Below are positions 17,874 through 26,050 of a DNA stretch of 64,000 bases, piece after piece. How positions within the stretch are numbered: the stretch's first letter is position 1; each line of letters begins with the position of its first letter. The stretch lies in NCBI RefSeq assembly GCF_014651035.1, contig NZ_BMWC01000001.1, forward strand, positions 1,147,581-1,211,580. Direction: 5' to 3'. The position numbers and the translations under genes were made by a program. The notes beneath the pieces are model-generated. The model was not told where the DNA came from and did not search any database. It saw only the letters and a list, made by a program, of their open reading frames with translations. The DNA comes from Streptomyces lomondensis (GTDB taxonomy: Bacteria; Actinomycetota; Actinomycetes; Streptomycetales; Streptomycetaceae).

Positions 17874-18520
17874 GCACTCTCCTGGTCCCGTACTACGAGC
17901 ACCCGTCCGCCCGCCCCGCCGAATGGGAGGCGATCGTCGCGGCGGCGCCCCGCCTCTACGGGGTGGTCCTCAACCCGGCCAGCGGCCCCGGCGACCGGCC
18001 CGACGCGGCCTTCGCCGAGGTCGCCGGCCGGCTGAAGGAGGCGGGCGTCCGGCTCCTCGGGTACGCCGACACCGACTACGGCCGCCGCGCCGCCACCGAC
18101 GTCGTCCGCGACCTCACCCGGCACCGCGACTGGTACGGCACCGACGGCGCCTTCCTCGACCAGGTCCCCGCCGGGCCCGAGGAGTTCGAGCACTACCAGA
18201 AGCTCGCGGTGGCCGCCTGGGGCGTCGGCTGCCGCACCCTCGTCCTCAACCACGGCACGCCACCGCACCCCAGCTACGCCCGCATCGCCGACGTCCTCGT
18301 CACCTTCGAGGGCACCTGGGACGCGTACCGCGCCCAGCACCCCCGGCCCTGGCCCGGCGGCACGGACGTACGGCTGTGCCACCTGGTGTACGGCGTGCCG
18401 CCCGGCGCCGACCCGGAGGGCCTCGCCCGGGCGCGGGGTGCGGCGGTGCACTGCGCGGTGCCCGGAACCGGAGATCATCCTTGGGGCACCCTGCCGTACA
18501 CCCTGGAGAACACCTCGTGA
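17870..18520 (+). CDS. Spherulation-specific family 4 protein (Sph3/GH135-like)
   Basis: A 216-residue TIM-barrel-type protein with the spherulin-4 pattern: LLVPYYEHP at the start, GVVLNPASGPG (31-41), GYADTDYG, GAFLDQVP (93-100) and VTFEGTWDAY (144-153). Fungal Sph3 (GH135) is an endo-alpha-1,4-N-acetylgalactosaminidase needed to make galactosaminogalactan. Two things are odd. There is no signal peptide, so the protein looks cytoplasmic, and the acidic pair of the catalytic strand reads Asp97-Gln98 where fungal enzymes have Asp-Glu (recalled, not aligned here). Glu147 is in place. ATGA overlap with the preceding gene and GTGA with the next show tight coupling. Confidence 0.82.
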   Translation: MSTLLVPYYEHPSARPAEWEAIVAAAPRLYGVVLNPASGPGDRPDAAFAEVAGRLKEAGVRLLGYADTDYGRRAATDVVRDLTRHRDWYGTDGAFLDQVPAGPEEFEHYQKLAVAAWGVGCRTLVLNHGTPPHPSYARIADVLVTFEGTWDAYRAQHPRPWPGGTDVRLCHLVYGVPPGADPEGLARARGAAVHCAVPGTGDHPWGTLPYTLENTS

Positions 18521-19296
18521 GACGCCCGCTGTTGCCCGCCGCCCTGCTGCTCCTGCTGCTCGCGGGCTGCACCCAGGGCCCCGACGACAAGCCCGGCCCC
18601 CGCTGGCAGCCCCGCCCCGGCACCGCCTGGCAGTGGCAGCTCAGCGGGCGCCTGGACACCTCCGTCGACGTGCCGGTCTACGACGTCGACGGCTTCGACA
18701 CCTCCGAGGAGACGGTCGCCCGGCTGCACGACGACGGGCGCAGGGTCATCTGCTACCTGTCCACCGGCGCCTGGGAGGAGTTCCGCCCGGACGCGGGGAA
18801 GTTCCCGAAGGAGGTTCTCGGGCGTGGCAACGGCTGGCAGGGCGAACGCTGGCTCGACATCCGCCGCACCGACGTCCTGGAGCCGCTCATGGCGGCCCGC
18901 CTCGACATGTGCCGTGACAAGGGCTTCGACGCGGTGGAGCCCGACAACATGGACGGCTACCGCAACGACACGGGCTTCCCGCTCACCGCCACCGACCAGC
19001 TCCGCTACAACCGCCTCATCGCCCGCCTGGCCCACGACCGGGGCCTGGCCGTCGGCCTGAAGAACGACCTGGACCAGATCCCGGACCTGGTCGGGGACTT
19101 CGACTTCGCGGTCAACGAGCAGTGCGCCCAGTACCGCGAGTGCGGGGCCCTGAAGCCGTTCGTCGAGGCGGGCAAGGCCGTCTTCCACGTCGAGTACGAG
19201 GTGCCCACCGGCCGCTTCTGCGCCGAGTCCCGCCGCCTGAAGCTCAGTTCGCTGCTCAAGAAGTACGAACTGGGGGCGTGGCGACAGGCGTGCTGA
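18517..19296 (+). CDS. GH114 endo-alpha-1,4-polygalactosaminidase-like lipoprotein
   Basis: A 259-residue lipoprotein: the signal ends in a clear lipobox (LLLAGC, Cys18). The rest is a GH114 barrel with VPVYDVDGFD, VICYLSTGAWE, GFDAVEPDNMDGY (136-148, acidic residues of the presumed active site) and FAVNEQC with Glu201 as the second acid candidate. GH114 enzymes, such as fungal Ega3, cut deacetylated galactosamine stretches of galactosaminogalactan and are genetically linked to its synthesis. It is the last gene of the four-gene overlap chain (GTG start inside the upstream stop) and ends 35 bases before the convergent cobS stop. Confidence 0.85.
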   Translation: MRRPLLPAALLLLLLAGCTQGPDDKPGPRWQPRPGTAWQWQLSGRLDTSVDVPVYDVDGFDTSEETVARLHDDGRRVICYLSTGAWEEFRPDAGKFPKEVLGRGNGWQGERWLDIRRTDVLEPLMAARLDMCRDKGFDAVEPDNMDGYRNDTGFPLTATDQLRYNRLIARLAHDRGLAVGLKNDLDQIPDLVGDFDFAVNEQCAQYRECGALKPFVEAGKAVFHVEYEVPTGRFCAESRRLKLSSLLKKYELGAWRQAC

Positions 19297-19331
19297 GACC
19301 GATCCCGGAGATCGTTTCGGCCCAGTGGCAG

Positions 19332-20114
19332 TCAGCCCAGTGACAGCACGACCAGCGCCGTGGTCGCGGCCGTCTCCGCGAGTCCGCCGAACACATCACC
19401 GGTGACCCCGCCGAAGCGGCGCGTGCAGTGGCGCAGGAGGGCCTCGGCGGCCGCCAGGGCGACGACGACCGCGAGCGCGGTCCGGGCGAGGTCGTACGCC
19501 CCGAAGAGGGCACCCCCCGCCGCCGCCGGGACCGCCACGGCGACGGCGGCGAGCAGCGCTCCGCGCACCGGCACCACACCCGCGACCGCCGCCCCCAGCC
19601 CCTCCGGCCGCGCCGCCGGCACCCCGGCCCGGGCCGCGAGGGTCAGGGCCAGCCGCGCGAGCGTCGCGGAGACCACGGCGGCGAAGGCGCCCCGGGCCCA
19701 GGAGGTGTCGTACGCCTGGGCGAGCGCGGCGACCTGCGCGAGCAGGACCAGGACGAGGGCGATGACCCCGAACGGCCCGATGTCCGACTGCTTCATGATC
19801 CGCAGCGCGTCCTCGGCGGGCTTCCCGCTGCCCAGCCCGTCGGCGGTGTCCGCCAGTCCGTCGAGATGCAGCCCCCGGGTGAGGACGGCGGGGACGGCGG
19901 CGGTGGCCACGGCGGCGAGCGGCGCACCCGCCCCGAGGAACAGCAGTACCAGCCCGAGCGCGGCGGCGGCGGCCCCGACCGCCAGCCCGGCCAGCGGCGC
20001 GCACAGCATGCCGCCGCGCGCCGCCTCCCGGTCCCACCGGGTCACCCGGACCGGGAACACCGTGAGCGTGCCGAAGGCGAAGCGGACACCGTCGAGGGGC
20101 GAGGATCTGGGCAC
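19332..20114 (-). CDS. cobS: Adenosylcobinamide-GDP ribazoletransferase (cobalamin synthase)
   Basis: A 260-residue integral membrane enzyme that joins adenosyl-GDP-cobinamide with alpha-ribazole (phosphate), the last assembly step of cobalamin. The family N-terminus is visible (FGTLTVFPV), then the conserved LTRGLHLDGLADTADGLGSG block near residues 80-100 with its Asp residues, and KQSDIGPFGVIALVL. About six hydrophobic segments follow. GTG start at 20114. cobT and cobU, the neighbouring pathway steps, lie 1.6 and 4.5 kb away on the same strand. Confidence 0.93.
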   Translation of the reverse strand: MPRSSPLDGVRFAFGTLTVFPVRVTRWDREAARGGMLCAPLAGLAVGAAAAALGLVLLFLGAGAPLAAVATAAVPAVLTRGLHLDGLADTADGLGSGKPAEDALRIMKQSDIGPFGVIALVLVLLAQVAALAQAYDTSWARGAFAAVVSATLARLALTLAARAGVPAARPEGLGAAVAGVVPVRGALLAAVAVAVPAAAGGALFGAYDLARTALAVVVALAAAEALLRHCTRRFGGVTGDVFGGLAETAATTALVVLSLG

Positions 20115-20174
20115 CGGCGCAGGCTACCGGCCGGTCAGGAGAGCGGACACGGCGGCCGAGGATAAAGTTCACAT

Positions 20175-20939
20175 ATGGAGTGGCTGGAGCGGAACATCAT
20201 CGAACCCGGCAAACTGCCGCTGCTCCTCGCCCTCGTCTCCTTCGTGCTGACGTTCCTGATCACCCGGATGATCACCCGCCTCATCCGGGCGGGCAAGGGC
20301 CCGTTCCGCAACATCAGCGGCAGCGGCGGCGTCCACGTCCACCACGTCGTCCCCGGGGTCGTCCTGACGCTCATCGGCGGCTTCGGCGCGGTGGCCGGTG
20401 GGGCGCAAGGCGTCGGCCCGGCCGTGAGCGCGGTGGTCTTCGGCATCGGCGCGGGGCTCGTCCTCGACGAGTTCGCCCTGGTCCTGCATCTCGCCGACGT
20501 CTACTGGACCGAGGCGGGCCGCAAGAGCGTCGAGGTCGTCGTCCTCACCGCCGCCCTCGTAGGCCTGCTGCTGATCGGCTTCTCTCCGCTGGGCGTCAAT
20601 GACCTCAGCGAGGACCAGCAGGAGAACCGCGCCGGCGTCATCGTGAACGTCGTCGTGAACTTCCTGTTCGCCCTCATCGCCCTGTTCAAGGGCAAGACCC
20701 GCCTCGCGGTCTTCGGCGTGATCGTTCCCGTCATCGCCCTGATCGGCGCCGTGCGGCTGGCCCGCCCCGGCTCCCCCTGGGCCAAGCGCTTCTACCGGCA
20801 CCGCCCCCGCGCCCGGGCCAAGTCAGGGCTGCGCGCCTACCATCACGACCGCCGCTGGTCGGGCCCCCGGCGCGCCTTCCAGGACTGGATCGGCGGCAGG
20901 CCCGATCCCGAGCCGGCCCGGACCCTCGAACGCCACTGA
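20175..20939 (+). CDS. Conserved integral membrane protein
   Basis: A 254-residue protein with about five hydrophobic segments (residues 14-32, 58-75, 80-105, 118-140, 155-200) and a basic C-terminal tail (RHRPRARAKSGLRAYHHDRR). A conserved-looking motif VHVHHVVPGVV lies after the first helix; paired His residues next to a membrane segment suggest metal or haem contact, but I know no function. The start follows GAGGATAAAG. It overlaps the convergent gene at 20843-21577 by 97 bases at the C-terminal ends, so the basic tail is read from both strands. Confidence 0.75.
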   Translation: MEWLERNIIEPGKLPLLLALVSFVLTFLITRMITRLIRAGKGPFRNISGSGGVHVHHVVPGVVLTLIGGFGAVAGGAQGVGPAVSAVVFGIGAGLVLDEFALVLHLADVYWTEAGRKSVEVVVLTAALVGLLLIGFSPLGVNDLSEDQQENRAGVIVNVVVNFLFALIALFKGKTRLAVFGVIVPVIALIGAVRLARPGSPWAKRFYRHRPRARAKSGLRAYHHDRRWSGPRRAFQDWIGGRPDPEPARTLERH

Positions 20940-21577
20940 CGCAGCTCGACGGCCGCGCACAGCACCAGCACCCCCGCGATCGCCGCGAGGTGCTCCTTGC
21001 CCGCGAGGTTCTCCTTGAGCACGACCTCGACCACCATCGCCACGATCACCGCACCGGCCGTGACGTACGCGCGGCAGCGCCGGCCCAGGAAGACGGCCAG
21101 GCCCACCACCGCCGCCGACGGCCCCGTGTCCACGACCCACGCGTCCGAGGCGGGCAGGCCCAGCGGGGAGTCCGGGCCCAGCCAGATGCCCAGGCGCGCG
21201 TACAGCGTGCCCGCGAGCGTGGCGAGGTAGGCGACGGCCAGGGTCCGCCACCAGCCCAGGCACAGCTCGGCGATGCCGAACACCAGCAGGATCTGCGCCA
21301 GCGCGCCCCACACCGGCAGGTCCAGCGCGGGCACGAACAGCGACAGCGGCGTCCGCAGCAGCGCGAGCCACAGCGGGTCCTCGGCCCGTACGGCACCGAC
21401 GTTCTGCACGAACCCGTAGCCCCACGCCTGGTGGTGCACGAAGTGCAGCGCGGCCGTGAGGCAGACGGCCGCGACCGCCATCGGCGCGGCCCGCCACCGC
21501 CGCTCGCGCAGCGGCCCGCGCACCGCCGCGTACAGCGGCCCCCATTCGGCGCGGGCCCAGCGGGCGAGCGTGGTCAT
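20843..21577 (-). CDS. Rhomboid-like integral membrane protein
   Basis: A 244-residue protein with about six hydrophobic segments. A first helix (MAVAAVCLTAALHFVHHQAW) is followed by a loop, then helices with TGPSAAVVGLAVFLG near residue 150 and KEHLAAIAGVLVL near residue 195. The Ser in GPSAA and the His in KEHLA sit where a rhomboid protease would have its Ser/His dyad, but the GxSG motif is not exact, so activity is uncertain. Its last 32 codons overlap those of the convergent neighbour. Confidence 0.62.
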   Translation of the reverse strand: MTTLARWARAEWGPLYAAVRGPLRERRWRAAPMAVAAVCLTAALHFVHHQAWGYGFVQNVGAVRAEDPLWLALLRTPLSLFVPALDLPVWGALAQILLVFGIAELCLGWWRTLAVAYLATLAGTLYARLGIWLGPDSPLGLPASDAWVVDTGPSAAVVGLAVFLGRRCRAYVTAGAVIVAMVVEVVLKENLAGKEHLAAIAGVLVLCAAVELRQWRSRVRAGSGSGLPPIQSWKARRGPDQRRS

Positions 21578-21706
21578 CCGGTCGTCCTCGTCCGTGCGTC
21601 GGTACGTCTAGGGTGTCTGCGACTCGGTCGAACCGACACCACGTTCCAAGACCGACCGGAACGGGACGAAGTTGAGCCAAGCGTGCGTGACCTGGCTCTC
21701 CCGGTG

Positions 21707-22825
21707 CTACTGCTCGGCGGGAGCCTCGGAGACGTCCGGCTCCCCGGCTGCCTCCGGCTCCTCAGGGGCCTCCGACTCCTTCGGCTTCTCGGGCAGCTCC
21801 GCCGCCAGCGCGGCCGCCGCCTGCACCAGGGGGAGCGCCAGCAGGCCACCGGCGCCCTCGCCGACGGTCACCCCGTGGGTCAGCAGCGGCTCCAGGGCCA
21901 TCCGGTCCAGCGCCTTCGCCTGCCCGGGCTCCCCGCTGTCGTGCGCGGCCAGCCACCAGTCCGGCGCCCGGAACGCGATCCGCTGCCCGACCAGCGCGCA
22001 CGCGGCCGTCACGACCCCGTCCAGCACTACCGGCAGCTTCCGCACCGCGCTCTGGAGCAGGAAGCCCGTCATCGCCGTGAGGTCGGCCCCGCCCACCGTC
22101 GCCAGCAGCTGCAACTGGTCCCCGAGCACCGGCCGGGCCCGCCGCAGCGCGTCCCGGATCGCCGCGCACTTGCGCATCCACGCCAGGTCGTCGATGGCGA
22201 GCCCGCCGCGGCCGGTGACGACCGACGCGTCGACCCCGCACAGCGCCGCGACCAGCACGCCCGCCGCCGTGGTCCCGCCGACGCTGACATCGCCGAGCAC
22301 CACCAGATCCGTCCCCGAGTCGGCCTCCTCGTCGGCCACCGCGACCCCGGCCCGGAACGCCGCCTCGGCCTCCTCCAAGGTCAGCGCGTCCTCGACGTCG
22401 ATCCGGCCGCTGCCGCGCCGCACCCGGTGCCGCACGACGTCCTCGGGCAGGGACTCGGGGTCACAGTCCAGCGCCATGTCGACGATCCGCACCGGCACGC
22501 CCAGCCGCCGCGCCAGCACCGACACGGGCCGGCCGCCCTCCAGCACCTCGCGCACCAGCTCCCCGGCACCGCCCGCCGGCCGGGCCGAGACGCCCAGCTC
22601 GGCGATGCCGTGGTCACCGGCGAAGAGCACCACCCGAGGCCGTTCGACCGGCCGCACCGGCACGGCGGACTGCGCCGCCGCCAGCCACTCACCCAGGTCG
22701 TCGAGGCGGCCCAGCGACCCGGGCGGCACGATCTGTCGCTCCCGGCGCGCCTCGGCGTCACGGCGGATCCCGCCGTCCGGCCGCTCGATCAGATCGGTGA
22801 AGTCGTCGAGATTCAGCGAGCTCAT
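21707..22825 (-). CDS. cobT: Nicotinate-nucleotide--dimethylbenzimidazole phosphoribosyltransferase
   Basis: A 372-residue enzyme that moves the phosphoribosyl group of nicotinate mononucleotide onto 5,6-dimethylbenzimidazole to give alpha-ribazole phosphate, the lower ligand of cobalamin. Visible family blocks: PPGSLGRLDDL, FAGDHGIAELGVS, LVVLGDVSVGGTTAAG and GVTVGEGAGG with the probable catalytic Glu. The C-terminal 30 residues are a Glu/Pro/Ala-rich tail beyond the usual fold. The ATG at 22825 gives the conventional N-terminus; the open frame continues into noise upstream. Products feed CobS, encoded downstream. Confidence 0.93.
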   Translation of the reverse strand: MSSLNLDDFTDLIERPDGGIRRDAEARRERQIVPPGSLGRLDDLGEWLAAAQSAVPVRPVERPRVVLFAGDHGIAELGVSARPAGGAGELVREVLEGGRPVSVLARRLGVPVRIVDMALDCDPESLPEDVVRHRVRRGSGRIDVEDALTLEEAEAAFRAGVAVADEEADSGTDLVVLGDVSVGGTTAAGVLVAALCGVDASVVTGRGGLAIDDLAWMRKCAAIRDALRRARPVLGDQLQLLATVGGADLTAMTGFLLQSAVRKLPVVLDGVVTAACALVGQRIAFRAPDWWLAAHDSGEPGQAKALDRMALEPLLTHGVTVGEGAGGLLALPLVQAAAALAAELPEKPKESEAPEEPEAAGEPDVSEAPAEQ

Positions 22826-23003
22826 TCGCCGAACAGTACCGGCACCGGTCGAACACCACGGAGCCCAGATCACGACTCCGCCACGACGACGTCGTTGCAC
22901 CCGGGATCGGCATCCCATACGTTCCGTTTTGCAGCGGATTGTCGTATGCGGTAGTGGATCGCCGTACGTCCGTGCCGTACGCCCTCGCGCCCGGGAGCCG
23001 CCC

Positions 23004-24053
23004 ATGCCCGCACATCCCGTCGTCCCCTCCGCACCCCCCACCCCCCAGGCGACCACGCGCGTCCACGAACCGCGCCGCGAGGACTGCCCCTGGTGCGGCT
23101 CCGCCCGGCTGCGGAACCGGCTGCGCACCGGTGATCTGCGGCAGTACAAGCCGGGCGGTTTCACCGTCGACGAGTGCCGGGACTGCGGCCACACCTTCCA
23201 GAACCCCCGCCTCACGGTGGAGGGCCTCGCCCTCTACCACCGGACCGTGCGCGGAGCGCCCAGGGACCAGGCGGCCGACCTCCTGCTCGCGCTGCGCGGC
23301 AGCCGGCTCCGCCACCGCTCGGCCGCCCGTGCGATGCGGCGGTTCGGGGAGCCGGAGAGCTGGCTGGACGTGGGAACGGGCCATGCGCGCTTCCCGGCCA
23401 CGGCCCGGGAGTTCTTCCCCTACACCGCGTTCGACGGCCTGGATCCGACCCCCCGCGTGGTCCGGGCCCGCTCGGCCGACCGTGTCGAGGAGGCCCACGT
23501 GGGCCGTCTGACGGACCCTCGCATCGCCGCGGTGCTGCGCGCCCGCTACGACGTGGTCAGCATGCTGCACCACCTGGAAGGCACGGCGGACCCCCGAGCG
23601 GAACTCCGCGCGGCCCTGGCTGTCCTGCGCCCCGGGGGCCACCTCCTGGTGGAAACCCTGAACCCCCGCAGCGTCTTCGCCGCCCTGCTGGGCCGCTGGT
23701 GGCTCCCCTACGACCAGCCCCGCCACCTCCACCTGCTCCCGCCGCAGAACCTCAGAGCCGAACTGGAGGCGGCGGGCTGCACGGTCCTCACCCTGGACCA
23801 CCGCCCCGCCCACGTCCCCCACGACCTCTCCGGCGCCACGGCCCTGGCCCTCTCCCACGCCCTCCCGGCCCCCGACACCCCGTGGCGCGCGATCCCCCCG
23901 CCCCAGGCCCACCAGCACCTCCGCACGGCCCTGCTCCGGGCCGGCGTCCCCCTGGTGGCCCTGGCGGCGGTGGCGGACCACCTCATCGCCCCGGTGGCCC
24001 GCCGCACGCGCTGCGCGAACGCCTACCGGGTCATCGCCCGCAAGCAGCCGTAG
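23004..24053 (+). CDS. Class I SAM-dependent methyltransferase with N-terminal zinc ribbon
   Basis: A 349-residue protein. Residues 27-60 hold two CxxC-type pairs (CPWCGS and CRDCGH), a zinc ribbon like those of methyltransferases that act on sugars or secondary-metabolite precursors. The SAM-binding motif I is WLDVGTGHARF near residue 120, with YDVVSMLHHLEG as the motif IV region and LRPGGHLLVET as motif V/VI. The substrate is unknown. The ATG at 23004 follows GGGAG. It is on the opposite strand to the cobalamin genes and is probably not part of that pathway. Confidence 0.82.
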   Translation: MPAHPVVPSAPPTPQATTRVHEPRREDCPWCGSARLRNRLRTGDLRQYKPGGFTVDECRDCGHTFQNPRLTVEGLALYHRTVRGAPRDQAADLLLALRGSRLRHRSAARAMRRFGEPESWLDVGTGHARFPATAREFFPYTAFDGLDPTPRVVRARSADRVEEAHVGRLTDPRIAAVLRARYDVVSMLHHLEGTADPRAELRAALAVLRPGGHLLVETLNPRSVFAALLGRWWLPYDQPRHLHLLPPQNLRAELEAAGCTVLTLDHRPAHVPHDLSGATALALSHALPAPDTPWRAIPPPQAHQHLRTALLRAGVPLVALAAVADHLIAPVARRTRCANAYRVIARKQP

Positions 24054-24060
24054 CCGGCGC

Positions 24061-24465
24061 CTACGGTGTGACCCTCAGCGTCGTGCGGCCCACGGGTCGT
24101 CGAACCGTCGCCGTACTCCACCGTTCCGAGGTAGCGCTCCTGGTGGCGTCCGGCCAGGTGACCGTCAGTTCGGGGCTGTCCCCGGCGGTGACCTGCCGGG
24201 TGACGGGAGTGACCGTGGCATCGACGGCCTGGCCCTGGCCGACCTTCCAGGTCCACAGGGTGTAGCGATCGTGGTGCCGATGTGGGTGCCGTGGCTGTGC
24301 ATGTCGAGGGGCGAGGGCATGTCGATCGGCTGGGGGTCCGGCACCTCGGAACGGAACCAGGCGGCGCCGATCACCTTGTTGTTGCAGGTGACCTTGTACT
24401 GCGGAGCGCTGTCGTCTCCCTCGTCGCAGGTGCCGCGCCATTTCCTGGCGATGACGTCCGCGTCG
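24061..24465 (-). pseudogene. Remnant of an S8 subtilisin-family protease with internal deletion
   Basis: Two minus-strand frames carry pieces of one subtilase. The first (about 24270-24465) reads KWRGTCDEGDD, CNNKVIGAAWF and HSHGTHIGTT, the region leading to and including the catalytic His motif. After a frame break near 24270 the second frame reads TLWTWKVGQG and then TAGDSPELTVTWPDATRS to the stop at 24061, the C-terminal Fn3-like domain of the same family. The catalytic Ser region and most of the barrel are missing, so this is a deletion relic. Just beside it, at about 24481-24557 on the plus strand, TLHIVDSDGEVVAPYVTSK looks like a scrap of another, carbohydrate-binding-like protein. Confidence 0.7.
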
Positions 24466-24602
24466 CGGCAGTCGAGGCAGGCACGACGCTGCACATCGTC
24501 GACTCCGACGGCGAGGTCGTGGCGCCGTACGTCACCTCGAAGACGATCGAGGCCGCGCCGAGCCGCGCAACGCCCCGGCCCCAGCGACAACGCTGCCACC
24601 GC

Positions 24603-25802
24603 TCACCCCCGCAGCACCACCGCCTGCCCCGCCACCACCAGCAGCACATGCTCACACTCGTCCGCGAACCCCGCGTTCAACCGCCCGAGTTCATCCCGAT
24701 ACCGCCGCCCCGACGCAGTCGCCGGCACGATCCCCGAGCCCACCTCGTTCGACACGGCGACAACGGTCCGCCGAGTCGAGCGCACCGCCTCCGTCAGCTC
24801 CCGCACCCGCTCCCGCAGAGCCTTCTCCCCGCGCTCCGCCCACACCGCGTCGTCCCACGCCCCGGCCGCATCCATCGCGTCCGTCAGCCAAAGCGACAGA
24901 CAGTCGATGAGCAGCGGCGGCCCCTCCGCCTCCAGCAGCGGCACCAGATCACACGTCTCGACCGTCTGCCACGACCCCGGCCGCCGCTCCCGATGCGCGG
25001 CCACTCGTGCCGACCACTCCGTGTCGCCGTTGCGAGACCCGCCCGTCGCCACGTACAGCACGTCCGGAAAGGCCTCCAGCCTCCGCTCGGCCTCCACCGA
25101 CTTCCCCGACCGCGCCCCGCCCAGCACCAGCGTCCGCCGCGGCACGTCCGGCACGTCCTCGTAGACCCCCACCGACAGCGTCGCCCCGTCCGGCACCGCC
25201 CGCGCCCCGGCCGCCGCGAGCCGCCGCCGCAGCTCCGGGCCCGGCGGCACGTCGTGGTCCAGATGGACGGCGACCACATCGGTCGTCGGCCCCACCGCCC
25301 CCACCGCCCGCAGCTTCGCCAGCGCGTCCGGCCGCCCCACGACGTCCACGAGCACCATGTCGTACGACTCGGCCGGCTCCTCGAGACCCGCCGGCGCCCC
25401 GCCCGGCGGCAGGTACAGCAGCCGCTGCCCCTCCGGCCCGGTCACCGCGTACCCCGTGCCCGGCGCGTCCAGCGCCACGGCCCGCACCCGGTGCCCCGTC
25501 AGCAGCGTCAACTCCCGGCCGTCCGGCACCCGTCCGGGCTGCGGCACCCCGGCCGGCACCTCCACCGCGGGCCCGTCGTGCGGATGCGACAGCAGCACCT
25601 GCCGTACGCCGGTCAGGGAACGCCCCGCCCGCGCCGCCGCGAACGCCGCTCCGGGCGTCAGGTCGAGCAGCAGCGCCCCGTCCAGCAGCAGCGCGGTGGC
25701 CGCCCGCGCATCGGGGCCGAGAGCAGCCGCACAGGCCGCACAGGGACAGTCGGGGCGGGGAAGTCCCGCAGGAGCACCGGTACCGAGGAGAGTCAGTTCC
25801 AC
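24603..25802 (-). CDS. cobU: Bifunctional adenosylcobinamide kinase/guanylyltransferase with metallo-beta-lactamase-like N-terminal domain
   Basis: A 399-residue fusion. The C-terminal half (about 220-399) is CobU/CobP: P-loop GGARSGKS at 228-235, then ETCDLVPLL, LLIDCLSLWLTD and VSNEVGSGIVP. It phosphorylates adenosylcobinamide and adds GMP before CobS acts. Residues 1-215 look like a PhnP-type metallo-beta-lactamase fold: LTLLGTGAPAG, a CPCAAC cysteine cluster at 19-24, and SHPHDG at 72-77 in place of the HxHxDH metal motif, so the last His is missing. GTG start at 25802. The role of the extra half is unknown. Confidence 0.88.
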   Translation of the reverse strand: MELTLLGTGAPAGLPRPDCPCAACAAALGPDARAATALLLDGALLLDLTPGAAFAAARAGRSLTGVRQVLLSHPHDGPAVEVPAGVPQPGRVPDGRELTLLTGHRVRAVALDAPGTGYAVTGPEGQRLLYLPPGGAPAGLEEPAESYDMVLVDVVGRPDALAKLRAVGAVGPTTDVVAVHLDHDVPPGPELRRRLAAAGARAVPDGATLSVGVYEDVPDVPRRTLVLGGARSGKSVEAERRLEAFPDVLYVATGGSRNGDTEWSARVAAHRERRPGSWQTVETCDLVPLLEAEGPPLLIDCLSLWLTDAMDAAGAWDDAVWAERGEKALRERVRELTEAVRSTRRTVVAVSNEVGSGIVPATASGRRYRDELGRLNAGFADECEHVLLVVAGQAVVLRG

Positions 25803-25855
25803 GCCCCGATTCTCACCCGCGAGCATGGGACATGCGTTGCGGAGACGCCCCGATA

Positions 25856-25904
25856 GGGGCGCGGGCCGTATCGATGTGCGGCTCCGCCGCGCGGGCGCGA
25901 CCAG
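25856..25904 (+). repeat. GC-rich intergenic repeat, variant A
   Basis: GGGGCGCGGGCCGTATCG, then TGCGGCTCCGCCGCGCGGGC and GCGACCAGCC, lying between the cobU start and the small gene at 26051. Nearly the same as the copies at 7091 and 10688. Confidence 0.7.
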
Positions 25905-26050
25905 CCCACCACGACCCGCACGCGCCCGACCACCCGCACCCCGCAAGGCCTATAACGCCGAACCCAGCGGAGCGCATAGGCTCTGGTCAGGAGCCGGACC
26001 AAGATCCGGCTTTTCGCTGTGCAGTGTGCTCACACACATGGGAGGCGTAC

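Noticed and set aside
24282..25856. A 524-codon plus-strand open frame opposite cobU
   Set aside because: Most of it is Arg/Pro-rich shadow; only a stretch of about 25 residues near 24481-24557 looks like a real protein scrap, and it is mentioned with the pseudogene.
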